NCBI RefSeq assembly: GCF_010723575.1
Contig: NZ_BLKZ01000002.1
Location: 682,001-746,000 of the forward strand
Reading direction: 5' to 3'
Length of the DNA stretch: 64,000 bases
DNA from: Mycobacterium bourgelatii
GTDB lineage: Bacteria > Actinomycetota > Actinomycetes > Mycobacteriales > Mycobacteriaceae
Every line of letters starts with the position of its first letter. The first letter of the stretch is position 1. Both the position numbers and the translations under genes were made by a program. The notes beneath the pieces are model-generated. The model was not told where the DNA came from, ran no database searches, and saw only the letters and a program-made list of their open reading frames with translations. Of the stretch, positions 1 through 8,139 are shown piece by piece.

Positions 1-132
1 AACTACCTGGTTGACCTGTTGTTTAAGCGCGATGGGGTTCTCGCTCGCCATAAGCGGTTGACTCGGGCACTTGTCTTTTACATGTATTGGCACTGTGACA
101 TCGGAGATACGCCCGATGCTGCGGCCCAGTAA
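1..132 (+). CDS. C-terminal end of an ABC-3C system effector-type protein (5' end outside window)
   Basis: Frame 1 is open from the first base to TAA at 130-132 and encodes 43 residues, beginning NYLVDLLFKRDGVLARHKRL and containing the aromatic patch FYMYWHCDIGD. It has no start inside the window, so it is the tail of a gene that begins upstream. Its stop lies inside the next gene, which starts at 116, so the two are translationally coupled. In ABC-three-component (ABC-3C) systems a variable effector fused to a conserved C-terminal domain is encoded just before a small middle component and an SMC-like ATPase, and that order is what is seen here. The identity is inferred from position and the general look of the tail; the effector domain itself is not visible. 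Confidence 0.55.
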   Translation, partial: NYLVDLLFKRDGVLARHKRLTRALVFYMYWHCDIGDTPDAAAQ

Positions 133-352
133 GCACTCACACCCAGATCAAACCACGTTGGCGGCCGCAACCGTGCTTTTACGGGAACTCCGCCGTAACC
201 GCGCCGTCAAGTTTGACGATCTCAAAAAGGCCATCGATAAGCGGGCAATTGGCGCGGATTATTTGTTCGCCCCTGCCGTGAGCCTTCTCTACCTCTTGGG
301 CCTCGTCGAGTATCGACCGACTGCAGACGTATTCGAGTACACGGGGCAGTGA
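116..352 (+). CDS. ABC-3C system middle component (small helical protein)
   Basis: This 78-residue protein starts MLRPSKHSHPDQTTL and ends in a helical stretch containing LLYLLGLVEY. I chose ATG 116 over the TTG at 71 because GGAG at 103-106 lies at ribosome-binding distance and because starting there gives the short overlap (17 nt) with the upstream stop that is usual in these operons. An N-terminal L-x-P-x-K-H segment, a short helical body and a C-terminal leucine-rich 'LLYxLGxxE' segment are what I recall for the middle components of ABC-3C conflict systems, which are thought to bridge effector and ATPase. The stop TGA overlaps the ATPase start in a TGATG arrangement. Confidence 0.6.
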   Translation: MLRPSKHSHPDQTTLAAATVLLRELRRNRAVKFDDLKKAIDKRAIGADYLFAPAVSLLYLLGLVEYRPTADVFEYTGQ

Positions 353-2148
353 TGAAGTTACGACGCCTGTATTCGAATCAGCCGAATGTATTCTCTGCAA
401 TCGCGTTCAACCCCGGCCTCTCCACAGTACTGGCCGAGATCCGTGTTCCGGAAAACCAAATGCTCGATACCCATAACTTAGGGAAGACCACCGTAGGGGA
501 ACTAATCGACTTTTGTCTTCTTAAGGGGAAGTCAAATTCATTTTTCCTGTTCAAGCATTTTGATAGGTTTGCTCTGTTCACGTTCTATCTGGAAGTTGAG
601 CTCGGAGACGGAAAATTCCTCACAATAGCCCGGCCGGTCGATCCCGGCTCGAAGGTAGATTTTCTCCGCTCCGATGCTCCGATCGACGACGCGTCCGTCC
701 TCAAAATGTCTCACTGGGATCATGTGGGCCTTCCCTTCGGGCGAGCCAAGACTCTTTTGAACGGAATACTCGATTTTGAACGCCTTCAACCATGGCCGTA
801 CCGCAAAGTCGTTGGTTACCTCATTCGAGCCCAAAAGGACTACCTTGACGTATTCCAGTTGGGCAAGTTCTCCGGTAAGCACCAGGACTGGAAGCCTTTC
901 GTGGCGCACCTGCTCGGGCTGACGGCCCAGCCAGTCATCGAGCTTTACGAGAAGCGCGAGGAACTGACTGCCGCCGAGGTCAGGTTGAGTGAGCTGACGC
1001 GGGAGTGGGGCGGCGACGAAGTCGACGTCTCTCTGATCGACGGACTTATAGCGGTCAAGCGACGCGAAGTCGATGCGAAATCAGCTGCACTGGAGAGCTT
1101 CCAGTTCGGCGAGGAAGACCGCCGCCGGGCGACTGCGGTTGTCGAACACGTTGAGAGTCAGATCGCCTCCCTTAACGAAGAGTTTTACAGACTCACCCAG
1201 CTGATCTCCAGAATCGAGGAGTCCCTTGGGGAGCAACAGATCCTATTTCGGCCTGCCGAGGCGGAACGCCTGTTCGCAGAAGCCGGTATTGTCCTGGGAG
1301 ACCAAATCAAACGCGACTACGAACAACTCATCGCATTCAATCACGCAATCACGGCAGAACGCCGCGCGGCTCTCTTAGAGCAGCAACAGCAAGCGGCGAC
1401 CCGTGTCGAGGAAATGACCTCGCAACTCGACGAACTCAACCAATCACGCACAGAGTCACTCGAGTTTCTCCGCGAGTCTGACTCACTGGCGAAATTTCGG
1501 GAGCTTTCACGAGAGGTTGCCCGTGACCAAGCGGAGCTGGCCACGCTCGACGCGCGCCGAAGCGCAGCCACCAGGCTGATGGAACTGAGGCGGGATAAGC
1601 GAACATTATCAGAGGAGTATGGCCAGCTAATGACTGCTGTAGAGGCCGACATCGAGGCCGTGAGCAAGGACGAGTCAAGTCGGTTCGCTGAACTTCGCCG
1701 CTTCTTCACCGAGATCGTCCACGAGGTACTAGGCCAAGACGCCATTCTGGCAGTCCGCATGAACACGGCAGGCGGACTGGACTTCACCGCAGAATTCATC
1801 GGCAATTCTGGAATTGCAACAAGCGGTGACCACGGGACCTCATATAAGAAACTTCTCTGCATTGCTTTCGACCTGGCATTGCTTCGTTCGAACCTCGATG
1901 TTGCCTTTCCTAGATTCGTGTATCACGACGGCGCTTTAGAGCAACTTGAACCCCGAAAACGCGAGAAATTGATCGGAGTGTTCCGGAGCTACGCGCAACT
2001 CGGTATTCAGCCGATCATCTCTGTGCTTAACACAGATCTGCCAGCTCCCCTCGGCGAGTCGCCAGGCACTCTAGAAAAGGGCGAAATCGTTGCACTTCTC
2101 CATGACGAGGGCGATGATGGTCGCCTGTTCAAGATGCCTGCGTGGTAA
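352..2148 (+). CDS. DUF2326-type SMC-like ABC ATPase of an ABC-3C system
   Basis: A 598-residue ATPase. The N-terminal P-loop is the degenerate type HNLGKTT (about residues 41-47), lacking the first glycine, as in DUF2326/SMC-like proteins. Residues about 170-450 are charged and heptad-like, with many Glu, Arg, Leu and Gln, and probably form a coiled coil. The C-terminal half of the nucleotide-binding domain shows an ABC-signature-like SGDHGTSYKK (about 491-500) and a Walker B/D-loop-like FVYHDGALE (about 521-529). This is the usual head-coil-head plan. ATG 352 overlaps the previous stop (TGATG); GTG 349 is the alternative start. In ABC-3C systems such ATPases are predicted to act in anti-phage or anti-plasmid defence with the two upstream gene products. 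The role is inferred from family and order. Confidence 0.75.
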   Translation: MKLRRLYSNQPNVFSAIAFNPGLSTVLAEIRVPENQMLDTHNLGKTTVGELIDFCLLKGKSNSFFLFKHFDRFALFTFYLEVELGDGKFLTIARPVDPGSKVDFLRSDAPIDDASVLKMSHWDHVGLPFGRAKTLLNGILDFERLQPWPYRKVVGYLIRAQKDYLDVFQLGKFSGKHQDWKPFVAHLLGLTAQPVIELYEKREELTAAEVRLSELTREWGGDEVDVSLIDGLIAVKRREVDAKSAALESFQFGEEDRRRATAVVEHVESQIASLNEEFYRLTQLISRIEESLGEQQILFRPAEAERLFAEAGIVLGDQIKRDYEQLIAFNHAITAERRAALLEQQQQAATRVEEMTSQLDELNQSRTESLEFLRESDSLAKFRELSREVARDQAELATLDARRSAATRLMELRRDKRTLSEEYGQLMTAVEADIEAVSKDESSRFAELRRFFTEIVHEVLGQDAILAVRMNTAGGLDFTAEFIGNSGIATSGDHGTSYKKLLCIAFDLALLRSNLDVAFPRFVYHDGALEQLEPRKREKLIGVFRSYAQLGIQPIISVLNTDLPAPLGESPGTLEKGEIVALLHDEGDDGRLFKMPAW

Positions 2149-2175
2149 CGAAGCGGTCCTTCGAGATTTGCCTGC

Positions 2176-2340
2176 GCGGCAGGCTAACGGTCGGGCACGG
2201 ACATCGGTGCTTATTGGGCGTTTCCGCGCGTGGCTAGTCCTCTAGATGGAAAGCGATGACTGTCACGCTAATACGGTAACTGGCTGAAAATCCCCGTGGG
2301 GCGATAGCTCTGTCGATTGACCGTGCGTCGGGCTGAAACC
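2176..2340. repeat. Left copy of a 189-bp direct repeat, interrupted by the ISL3 element
   Basis: Bases 2176-2340 match 6389-6553 over all 165 positions. The remaining 24 bases of the repeat are at 4606-4629, beyond the IS1096-like element, and match 6554-6577. The left copy is therefore split by the ISL3 insertion at the 8-bp site CTGAAACC. It holds no convincing gene; a reverse-strand frame ending FSQLPY occurs in both copies but is not convincing as a protein. It may be the end of an unrecognised mobile element. Confidence 0.85.
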
Positions 2341-2450
2341 GGCTCTTCGCAGATGAGGGTGTAGGGGTTGTCGGCGCGTCGTTGCCGGGATAGGGGTCGA
2401 GGTCTCTCGAAGATGGAGGTTCTCACGCCACCCATCCGAAAGACCTCGAC

Positions 2451-3772
2451 GTGCCCAACGCTACCGGTGGGGCGGGCTTCGCCTGCGCTGACCTCACGAC
2501 TTTCTGCCGCCTCGATGAGCTCGGGTTGGAGGTGACCGGCCAGCACCTCGCTGATGATCGCGCGGTGCTGGCGTGCAGGCTCGTCGAAGAGGATCGGTGG
2601 TGCCGGCGCTGCGGCGAGGAAGGCAGTCCGCGTGACAGCATCACCCGTCGGCTTGCCCACGAGCCGTTCGGGTGGCGGCCGACCACGCTGCTGGTGACGG
2701 TCCGCCGCTACCGGTGCGCCGGATGCGCTCATGTGTGGCGCCAAGACACCAGCAAGGCCGCCGAACCACGCGCCAAGCTGTCCCGGCGAGCGCTGCGGTG
2801 GGCACTGGAAGCCCTTGTCTGCCAGCACCTGACGGTGGCCCGGCTCGCCGAAGCCCTGGCGGTGTCGTGGAACACCGCCAACAACGCCGTGCTCGCCGAA
2901 GGCCAGCGGGTGCTGATCGCCGACCCGACCCGCTTCGACGGCGTGGCGGTGATCGGCGTCGATGAGCATGTCTGGCGCCACACCCGCCGCGGCGACAAGT
3001 ACGTCACCGTCATCATCGACCTCACCCCAGTACGGGATGGGACTGGTCCGGCCCGGCTGCTCGATATGATCGAGGGCGCTCCAAGAAGTCGTTCGCCGAC
3101 TGGCTGGCCCAGCGGCCACAGGACTGGCGTGATGGCGTGGACGTCGTTGCCATGGATGGCTTCTCCGGGTTCAAGACCGCCACCGCTGAAGAGCTACCTG
3201 AGGCAGCCACGGTGATGGATCCCTTCCATGTGGTGCGCCTGGCCGGTAACGCCCTCGACGAATGCCGGCGTCGCGTGCAGTTGGACACCTGTGGGCACCG
3301 CGGCCGCAAGACCGACCCGCTGTATGCCTGCCGACGCACCCTGCACACCGGTGCCGATCTGCTCACCGACCGCCAGAAAGCCCGACTGGCGGCGTTGTTC
3401 GCCGTCGACACCCACGCCGAGGTCGAAGCCACCTGGCAGATGTATCAGCGCACCGTAGCCGCCTACCGAGAGCCCGATCGTAAGAAAGGCCGCACCATGA
3501 TGGCAGCGCTGATCACCACGCTGAGCACCGGCGTTCCCAGGCCTCTGCAGGAACTGATCACCCTCGGGCGCACCCTGACCAAGCGCGCCGCCGACGTGCT
3601 GGCCTACTTCGACCGGCCCGGCACCAGCAACGGCCCAACCGAAGCCATCAACGGTCGCCTCGAACACCTGCGCGGCTCCGCCCTGGGCTTTCGCAACCTG
3701 TCCCACTACATCGCCCGATCCCTGCTCGAGACCGGCGGATTCAGACCCCAGCTCCTTGGACCTCGGCAGTGA
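2451..3772 (+). pseudogene. tnpA: ISL3-family transposase, one-base frameshift
   Basis: The product would be an ISL3 transposase of about 440 residues. The first frame (2451 to about 3075) carries the N-terminal zinc-finger-like cysteines (CRRCGEE and CAGCAHVW) and the first catalytic Asp in VIGVDEHVW. The second frame (from about 3076) carries the second Asp in VAMDGFSG and the Glu in GPTEAINGRLEHLRG. Restoring one C at about 3072-3076, so that GGCGCTCC reads GGCCGCTCC, joins the frames as E-G-R-S-K-K-S-F. The start is GTG 2451. The break is either true decay or an indel error. Confidence 0.85.
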
Positions 3773-3779
3773 AGAGTCC

Positions 3780-4534
3780 TCAACGCGTATTCAACACGGC
3801 CAGAGCGTCATTGGTCTCGGCCACCGAGAAACGATCGGGGTGCCAGTCTCGGGGCAGCCAGTCCCGCATCTCCTGCGCACCCAGCCCCATCGGCGTTGCC
3901 CGCGGGTCGTACCCGCCACGAACCCACGCAGCCAATTCCTCATAGCCGCCCAGCCCACCACAATCCTCCGGCGGGCAGGCCATCCTGCCCGTCAGGCACA
4001 CAGGAGCCGAAGGTGGATCATCGAGAACGTCTTCGACCACCAGCACGTGCTCCCATCCATCGCCGAAGTCGTAGTCATAGAACAACCGCTCACCCTTATC
4101 GGAGACCACCTGATCGAGCCGCACGCTGTCCTCGACGACACCGTCGTCGCCTTCGCTGAGATCAAACCCAGTGACGAAGTAGGCACGCCTACGCCGGTCC
4201 CCCCCCCGACACCGAACTTATGCAGATGACCGTCCTGCCAACCCATCGCCGCCTGCAGCACGACATGCAGCTCATCGAGCATGAGATCGCCCGGCAGGAC
4301 CAGACGACGCCAAATCGGCGGCTTGGCGTACATCAGGTCCACCCGGACCCGGAAACCCCGCACACGCTCCGGCACAGCCCGCACCTCGGGCGTTGGCTCA
4401 TCGAACACTCCCGCGAACACATCCCGGCCAGCACCGGCAATCAGCTTCTGCAGCATCGACAGGTCCACAATGCCCCCCGGCACCCCGCTCTTCCTCTTAA
4501 GCTTCCGCTTCTTCTCCGGCACGCCCCCAGTCAA
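3780..4534 (-). pseudogene. pRiA4b ORF-3-like passenger gene of the ISL3 element, frameshifted at a 9-base G run
   Basis: The N-terminal frame (4534 down to about 4205) has the pRiA4b ORF-3 signature, with RVDLMYAKPPIWRRLVLP and LHVVLQAAMGWQDGHLHKF. The C-terminal part, from the conserved FYDYDFGDGWEHVL to the stop at 3780, is in another frame. The frames meet at a run of nine G on the coding strand (C run at 4199-4207). A homologous protein (TnpR) is encoded in IS1096 in the same inverted position; its role in transposition is not clear to me. A mononucleotide run of nine is prone both to replication slippage and to sequencing error, so the gene could be broken, phase-variable or simply misread. 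Confidence 0.75.
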
Positions 4535-4597
4535 CCAGACACCCCAATCACCGGCCGAAAACAGTTGACCGTCCTACACCCTCAACTGCGAAGAGCC

Positions 4598-4692
4598 CTG
4601 AAACCAGGGAAATGACACGAACGTGAGACCTGACTTCGGACACTATCGGTCGAATTTTGGATTTCTAGTTCGCTGACCTGCGCTTTCGCTCG
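4598..4692. other. Short non-coding spacer between two insertion sequences
   Basis: This contains the right target duplication CTGAAACC (4598-4605), the last 24 bases of the 189-bp repeat (4606-4629), then 63 bases (4630-4692) with no match elsewhere in the window and no gene. It ends at the inverted repeat of the IS1634-family element. Confidence 0.7.
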
Positions 4693-6370
4693 CTTAGTGC
4701 CCCGTTTGGGGCACTAAGGCGGTAGTTTCGGGCGGTGGCGTACGTGCGGAAAGTACGCACGGCCTCGGGCGCGGTGGCTGTGCAGGTGGTTCGCAAACAT
4801 CGAGGTCAGCGCACGATCTTGGCGCACGTGGGGTCGGCACATACCGATGCCCAGCTCGGGATCCTGCTGGAACAGGCCCGTCGGATCGCCGCACAGGACC
4901 AAGGCGTGTTGGACATCGAGGCGCCCGCACGGACCCAGTCCATCGACGCCATCGCCGACTGGCGAACCGGCACCTTGCCGGTGTCGCCGGGTGCGGCCAA
5001 AGGTGCGCCGGCGCCGGCAGGGCGTACCGCGGCGACGCATTCGCGTCTGCTCTACGACGTCCTCGGCGCGGTCTATGACTGGCTGGGGTTCGACATTGTG
5101 GCCGATGCGGTGTTCCGGGATTTGGTGATTGCGCGCATCGTCGAGCCCACGAGCAAGGCCGATGCCGCCCGCGTGCTGGCCGATCTGGGCGCAGACCCTG
5201 TGTCCTACAGGACTATTCAACGTCACCTCGCCAAGATCAACACCGCCAACTACCGGGACAAGATCGCTGCCAAGTGCTTTACCCATGCCGCGGATCGGGG
5301 TGGGTTGAGCTTGCTGCTCTATGACGTCACCACGTTGTATTTCGAGGCTGAGAACGAAGATGACCTGCGCAAGGTGGGGTACTCCAAAGAGCGTCGCATC
5401 GACCCTCAAATCGTGGTCGGCCTGCTGGTCGACCGTAGCGGATTCCCCTTGGAGGTGGGCTGTTTCGAAGGCAACACCGCTGAGACCACCACGCTGGTGC
5501 CGATCATCAACGGCTTGGTGGCCCGCCATGATCTCGGTGATACGCCGATGGTGATCGCCGCCGATGCGGGCATGCTCTCCGCATCGAACCTGACTGCCTT
5601 GGATGAGGCCGGGTTGGGGTTCATCGTCGGATCGCGGATGACGAAAGCCCCCGGCGATCTCGAATCACATTTCCACTGGCATGGCGATGTTTTCACAGAC
5701 GGGCAGATCATCGACACCGTCACTGCACGGCACGCCAACAGCACCGTCAACGATATGGCGCAGCGGGCCGAGCCGGTCTGGAATCCCGACGATCACACCA
5801 ACGCATGGCGGGCGATCTGGGCGTACTCAGCCAAACGGGCACGCCGCGACCAGAAAACGCTCTACGCCCAGGAAGCCCGCGCGCGGGCGGTGGTCAACGG
5901 CGACCGCGCCGCCAAATCCACCCGGTTCGTCAAAACCCGGGCCGGGAACCGCGTCCTGGACGAGGCGTCCTTGGCGCGCGCACAATCGCTGGTCGGTCTC
6001 AAGGGCTACGTCACCAACGTGCCTGCCACCGTCATGCCCGCCGACGAAGTCATCGCCCACTACCACGAACTCTGGCGAGTCGAACGCTCATTTCGCATGT
6101 CCAAAAGCGACCTTCGCGCCCGACCGATGTTCCACCGCACCCGCGACGCCATCGAAGCCCACCTGACCATCGTCGTCACCGCCCTGGCCGTAGCCCACAA
6201 CATTCAAGAACGCACCGGCCTCGCCATTGCCAAAGTCGTCAAGCAACTACGGCCACTGCGCTCAGCCACCATCGCCATCAACGGCACCACCGAAACCTTC
6301 CCCCCAGCAGTCCCCGAACCCCAACGACAAATCCTGACCAGCCTCAACATCCCCGAACCGGGGCACTAAG
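4693..6370 (+). mobile_element. IS1634-family insertion sequence (IS1549-like), intact, 1678 bp
   Basis: The terminal inverted repeats are CTTAGTGCCCCG (4693-4704) and its exact complement at 6359-6370. The left end also forms a palindrome with a second internal copy of the motif (4693-4718). The element carries one complete transposase whose stop codon lies within the right inverted repeat. No short target duplication is visible: the left flank ends GCTCG and the right flank begins CAAAA. IS1549, a mycobacterial relative, is known for unusually long target duplications, but the flanks here do not support one. Confidence 0.8.
4735..6369 (+). CDS. IS1634-family DDE transposase
   Basis: A complete 544-residue transposase starting at GTG 4735 (MAYVRKVRTASGAVAVQVVR), typical of the IS1634/IS1549 group. 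Acidic residues compatible with the DDE triad are in LLYDVTTLYFE, VIAADAGML and the C-terminal YHELWRVERSFRMSK. The last motif is the characteristic Y-x2-LW-x2-E-x-SFR-x-SK block of this family. It catalyses cut-and-paste movement by acting on the 12-bp terminal repeats. It is the only full-length transposase in the window and so the one most likely to be active. Confidence 0.9.
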   Translation: MAYVRKVRTASGAVAVQVVRKHRGQRTILAHVGSAHTDAQLGILLEQARRIAAQDQGVLDIEAPARTQSIDAIADWRTGTLPVSPGAAKGAPAPAGRTAATHSRLLYDVLGAVYDWLGFDIVADAVFRDLVIARIVEPTSKADAARVLADLGADPVSYRTIQRHLAKINTANYRDKIAAKCFTHAADRGGLSLLLYDVTTLYFEAENEDDLRKVGYSKERRIDPQIVVGLLVDRSGFPLEVGCFEGNTAETTTLVPIINGLVARHDLGDTPMVIAADAGMLSASNLTALDEAGLGFIVGSRMTKAPGDLESHFHWHGDVFTDGQIIDTVTARHANSTVNDMAQRAEPVWNPDDHTNAWRAIWAYSAKRARRDQKTLYAQEARARAVVNGDRAAKSTRFVKTRAGNRVLDEASLARAQSLVGLKGYVTNVPATVMPADEVIAHYHELWRVERSFRMSKSDLRARPMFHRTRDAIEAHLTIVVTALAVAHNIQERTGLAIAKVVKQLRPLRSATIAINGTTETFPPAVPEPQRQILTSLNIPEPGH

Positions 6371-6388
6371 CAAAATGTCCTAACTCAG

Positions 6389-6577
6389 GCGGCAGGCTAA
6401 CGGTCGGGCACGGACATCGGTGCTTATTGGGCGTTTCCGCGCGTGGCTAGTCCTCTAGATGGAAAGCGATGACTGTCACGCTAATACGGTAACTGGCTGA
6501 AAATCCCCGTGGGGCGATAGCTCTGTCGATTGACCGTGCGTCGGGCTGAAACCAGGGAAATGACACGAACGTGAGAC
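6389..6577. repeat. Right, uninterrupted copy of the 189-bp direct repeat
   Basis: This is identical to 2176-2340 joined to 4606-4629. It preserves the empty ISL3 target CTGAAACC at 6546-6553, which proves that the ISL3 element inserted after the repeat was duplicated, or into one of two existing copies. It starts 18 bases after the right end of the IS1634-family element. Bases 6561-6605 contain two similar words, TGACACGAACGTGAGAC and TGACATGACGTGAGAC, suggesting terminal repeats of an unrecognised element. No gene is seen. Confidence 0.85.
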
Positions 6578-6652
6578 GGCAATCTGATGACATGACGTGA
6601 GACGGCCTGTGTAACCGCAGGTCTGAACGGTGGGATATGACACGCAGCCCGA

Positions 6653-6684
6653 GAACCTACACGCCAGCTGTAGGTTCCGTTTTT
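6653..6684 (+). terminator. Possible intrinsic terminator hairpin
   Basis: A perfect 9-bp stem, GAACCTACA / TGTAGGTTC (6653-6661 and 6669-6677), with a 7-base loop is followed two bases later by five T (6680-6684). Classical hairpin-plus-U terminators are uncommon in mycobacteria and no gene lies directly upstream on this strand, so it may be a relic of a mobile element. The rest of 6578-6732 shows nothing else convincing. Confidence 0.4.
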
Positions 6685-6732
6685 CGTTGGCAAAGTTCCG
6701 CTGCTGATGCGGCGATCCTCGGGCGGGCGCGA

Positions 6733-7098
6733 CTAGGACTGACCCAAACTCGGCCGGTGTTCAGCCGCCTCGGCCTCAGCAGCAAGCAGTGCACCCAGCT
6801 CGCCCTCCTGCTGGGCAACGAACACTCCGATCACCTGCCGGCACACCTCCGGCACGCTCACCCCACGCATATCAGCAATACGTTTCAGCCCGACCAGCAT
6901 TGACGTGGACACGTGGAACTGCACAGCGAACTGACCGCACGAACCATCCTCAGGCGGCAACCCTGGACCCACCACCACAGGTTCATCTACCCCGTATTCG
7001 CCCACCTCAGCACGTCGAGCCCGTTCAACAACCCCACCACTAGCGCAGCCTTCGCCGTCGGCCGGGTGCCGGAACTCCTCATGACTGAACAAACCCAT
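6733..7098 (-). CDS. Hypothetical protein with a ribbon-helix-helix-like C-terminal half
   Basis: A 121-residue reading frame starting MGLFSHEEFRHPADG. The N-terminal 75 residues are Gly/Glu/Val-rich without recognisable domains. Residues about 78-108, with QFHVSTSMLVGLKRIADMRG followed by a second helix, look like a ribbon-helix-helix DNA-binding fold, a beta strand followed by two helices, as found in plasmid and antitoxin-type regulators. A GAGG motif lies upstream of the ATG at ribosome-binding distance. It sits alone among mobile elements with no toxin-like partner. It could be a real accessory regulator or a plasmid relic; function is unknown. Confidence 0.45.
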   Translation of the reverse strand: MGLFSHEEFRHPADGEGCASGGVVERARRAEVGEYGVDEPVVVGPGLPPEDGSCGQFAVQFHVSTSMLVGLKRIADMRGVSVPEVCRQVIGVFVAQQEGELGALLAAEAEAAEHRPSLGQS

Positions 7099-7206
7099 CC
7101 GGCCACGATAGACCTCGCAGAATTTTCAGGCCGTTAACTAAGGGACGCCGTTTGAGGCAGATCTAGGCAGCAAAGGCGCTGGGAGTGGCAGACGTCGCCG
7201 GTCGGC

Positions 7207-7551
7207 TCAGTCCGGCTGGAAGGGGCTTTTGACCCAGCCCGCGACGACGGCGAGGCGGCTGGGCCGGTGCACGGCGAGGAAGCCGAAAGGGCGGTCGAAG
7301 TCGACGCTGGCGTAGGTGACGTCGTAGCGCGCTTCGGGTGGTGCACTGCCCGCTACCGCGAGGAAGGCGGTGACGGCGGCGGCTTCGAATCCCTCGGCGA
7401 AGAATCGGGCCAGCACCTCTTGGGCGCCGGCGGAAATGGCGAGCTGGATCGGGCTCAGCCGCGGCAGGTGCGATGTTGTGGTGTCGGTCAGAAGGCCAAG
7501 CCCATCCGTCTGCGCGTGTCTGTCCAGGTGTCGCCGCCCTGCGCAGTCAAC
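7207..7551 (-). pseudogene. C-terminal remnant of a serpin-family protein
   Basis: The frame is open from after a TAA at 7555-7557 to the stop at 7207, but no start or N-terminal serpin core is present. The segment LPRLSPIQLAISAGAQEVL followed by EGFEAAAVTAF corresponds to the region before and at the reactive-centre hinge of serpins. FDRPFGFLAVHRPSRLAVV corresponds to the conserved C-terminal strand (F-x-x-x-RPF-x-F-x-I) and ends PFQPD. Complete serpins are about 370-420 residues; only about 110 remain, so this is a truncated gene next to the insertion-sequence cluster. Mycobacterial serpin-like genes exist, but their targets are unknown to me. Confidence 0.6.
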
Positions 7552-7564
7552 CGATTAGAACGGC

Positions 7565-7879
7565 CTAACGTCGTCGGCGGCGGTTGTGTACAACAAGGTA
7601 GGCGCTACTACCCGTCATCATCGCGCCGGCAAACATCAGGATTAGCGGCGCGATGTCCGAGTAGCTTCGCCATTGCAGCCATCCGAGAACGAGCAATACG
7701 AGCCCGCATCCGAGTTGGACCCGCAGAACTACTTGTCTGTACTGCTCTGCGCCACAATGTAAGTCGGCCTCTGCGTCGCGTGCGTCGCGTGCGTCGAGTT
7801 GCGCTGCGACCCGCTGCATGACCGCCAGAAACGGTCCAGCGCACACCGTCAGCGCTAACACGAATGCCAATAGGGTCAT
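7565..7879 (-). CDS. Small membrane protein, third gene of a secretion-associated operon
   Basis: A 104-residue protein with three hydrophobic segments: MTLLAFVLALTVCAGPFLAV (about 1-20), LGCGLVLLVLGWLQW (about 56-70) and a third around APLILMFAGAMMTGSSAYLV (about 77-96), ending in a basic tail (RRRRR). The charged stretch at 27-45 is probably in the cytoplasm or periplasm between the first two helices. Its ATG (7877-7879) is one base from the stop of the interrupted gene's 3' part (7881-7883), so the two were co-transcribed before the IS256 insertion. It presumably now lacks its promoter unless one lies in the IS. Function is not recognised; the EspC-like / large protein / small membrane protein order resembles clusters such as Rv0025-Rv0028 of M. 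tuberculosis. Confidence 0.6.
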   Translation of the reverse strand: MTLLAFVLALTVCAGPFLAVMQRVAAQLDARDARDAEADLHCGAEQYRQVVLRVQLGCGLVLLVLGWLQWRSYSDIAPLILMFAGAMMTGSSAYLVVHNRRRRR

Positions 7880-7880
7880 C

Positions 7881-8005
7881 TCAAGGCTGCCCGGGAACCG
7901 GAATTTGCGCGTATCCAGGGTCGGCGACGGCGAGCCGGTACCCGGATATCAGCAGATTAATAGCCGCCGCAGCCGTCACGGGAGCGCCCTCCGGAAGAAT
8001 CGGAA
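7881..8005 (-). pseudogene. 3' part of the secretion-associated gene split by IS256
   Basis: This encodes the C-terminus LPEGAPVTAAAAINLLISGY...PVPGQP of the gene whose 5' part is at 11457-12378. Bases 7997-8005 (GAATCGGAA) are the target duplication. Deleting 8006-11465 joins the two halves in frame (...AAIGVATSLP|ILPEGAP...) and gives 1038 bp including the stop, an exact multiple of three. Confidence 0.85.
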
Positions 8006-8139
8006 GAGCAATGATCAGAACTTGTGGATGAGCCTCGGCGAGGCGGCGTAGGAAAGGGCGCACCTTCCCGAGGATGATCTGAAAGTCCAGTAGCTCTGAT
8101 CAAGACCGGCGTTGGCGCGCTGGTTGGGAAGGTACGCCC

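Larger units (their letters stand above)
2341..4597 (+). mobile_element. IS1096-like insertion sequence (ISL3 family), 2257 bp
   Basis: The ends are 25-bp inverted repeats with one mismatch: GGCTCTTCGCAGATGAGGG at 2341-2365 and its complement at 4573-4597. The 8 bases CTGAAACC occur immediately outside both ends (2333-2340 and 4598-4605); ISL3 elements are known to duplicate 8 bp. The size and gene content, with a transposase followed by an oppositely oriented pRiA4b ORF-3-like gene, match IS1096 of M. smegmatis, whose second gene is called tnpR. Both genes are frameshifted, so this copy is probably not autonomous unless the indels are errors. The uninterrupted target is preserved at 6389-6577. 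Confidence 0.9.

Noticed and set aside
4693..6577. Very long target duplication of the IS1634-family element, as known for IS1549
   Set aside because: The bases directly left of 4693 (ending CGCTTTCGCTCG) do not match those right of 6370 (CAAAATGTCC), so the 189-bp repeat is not a simple target duplication of this element.
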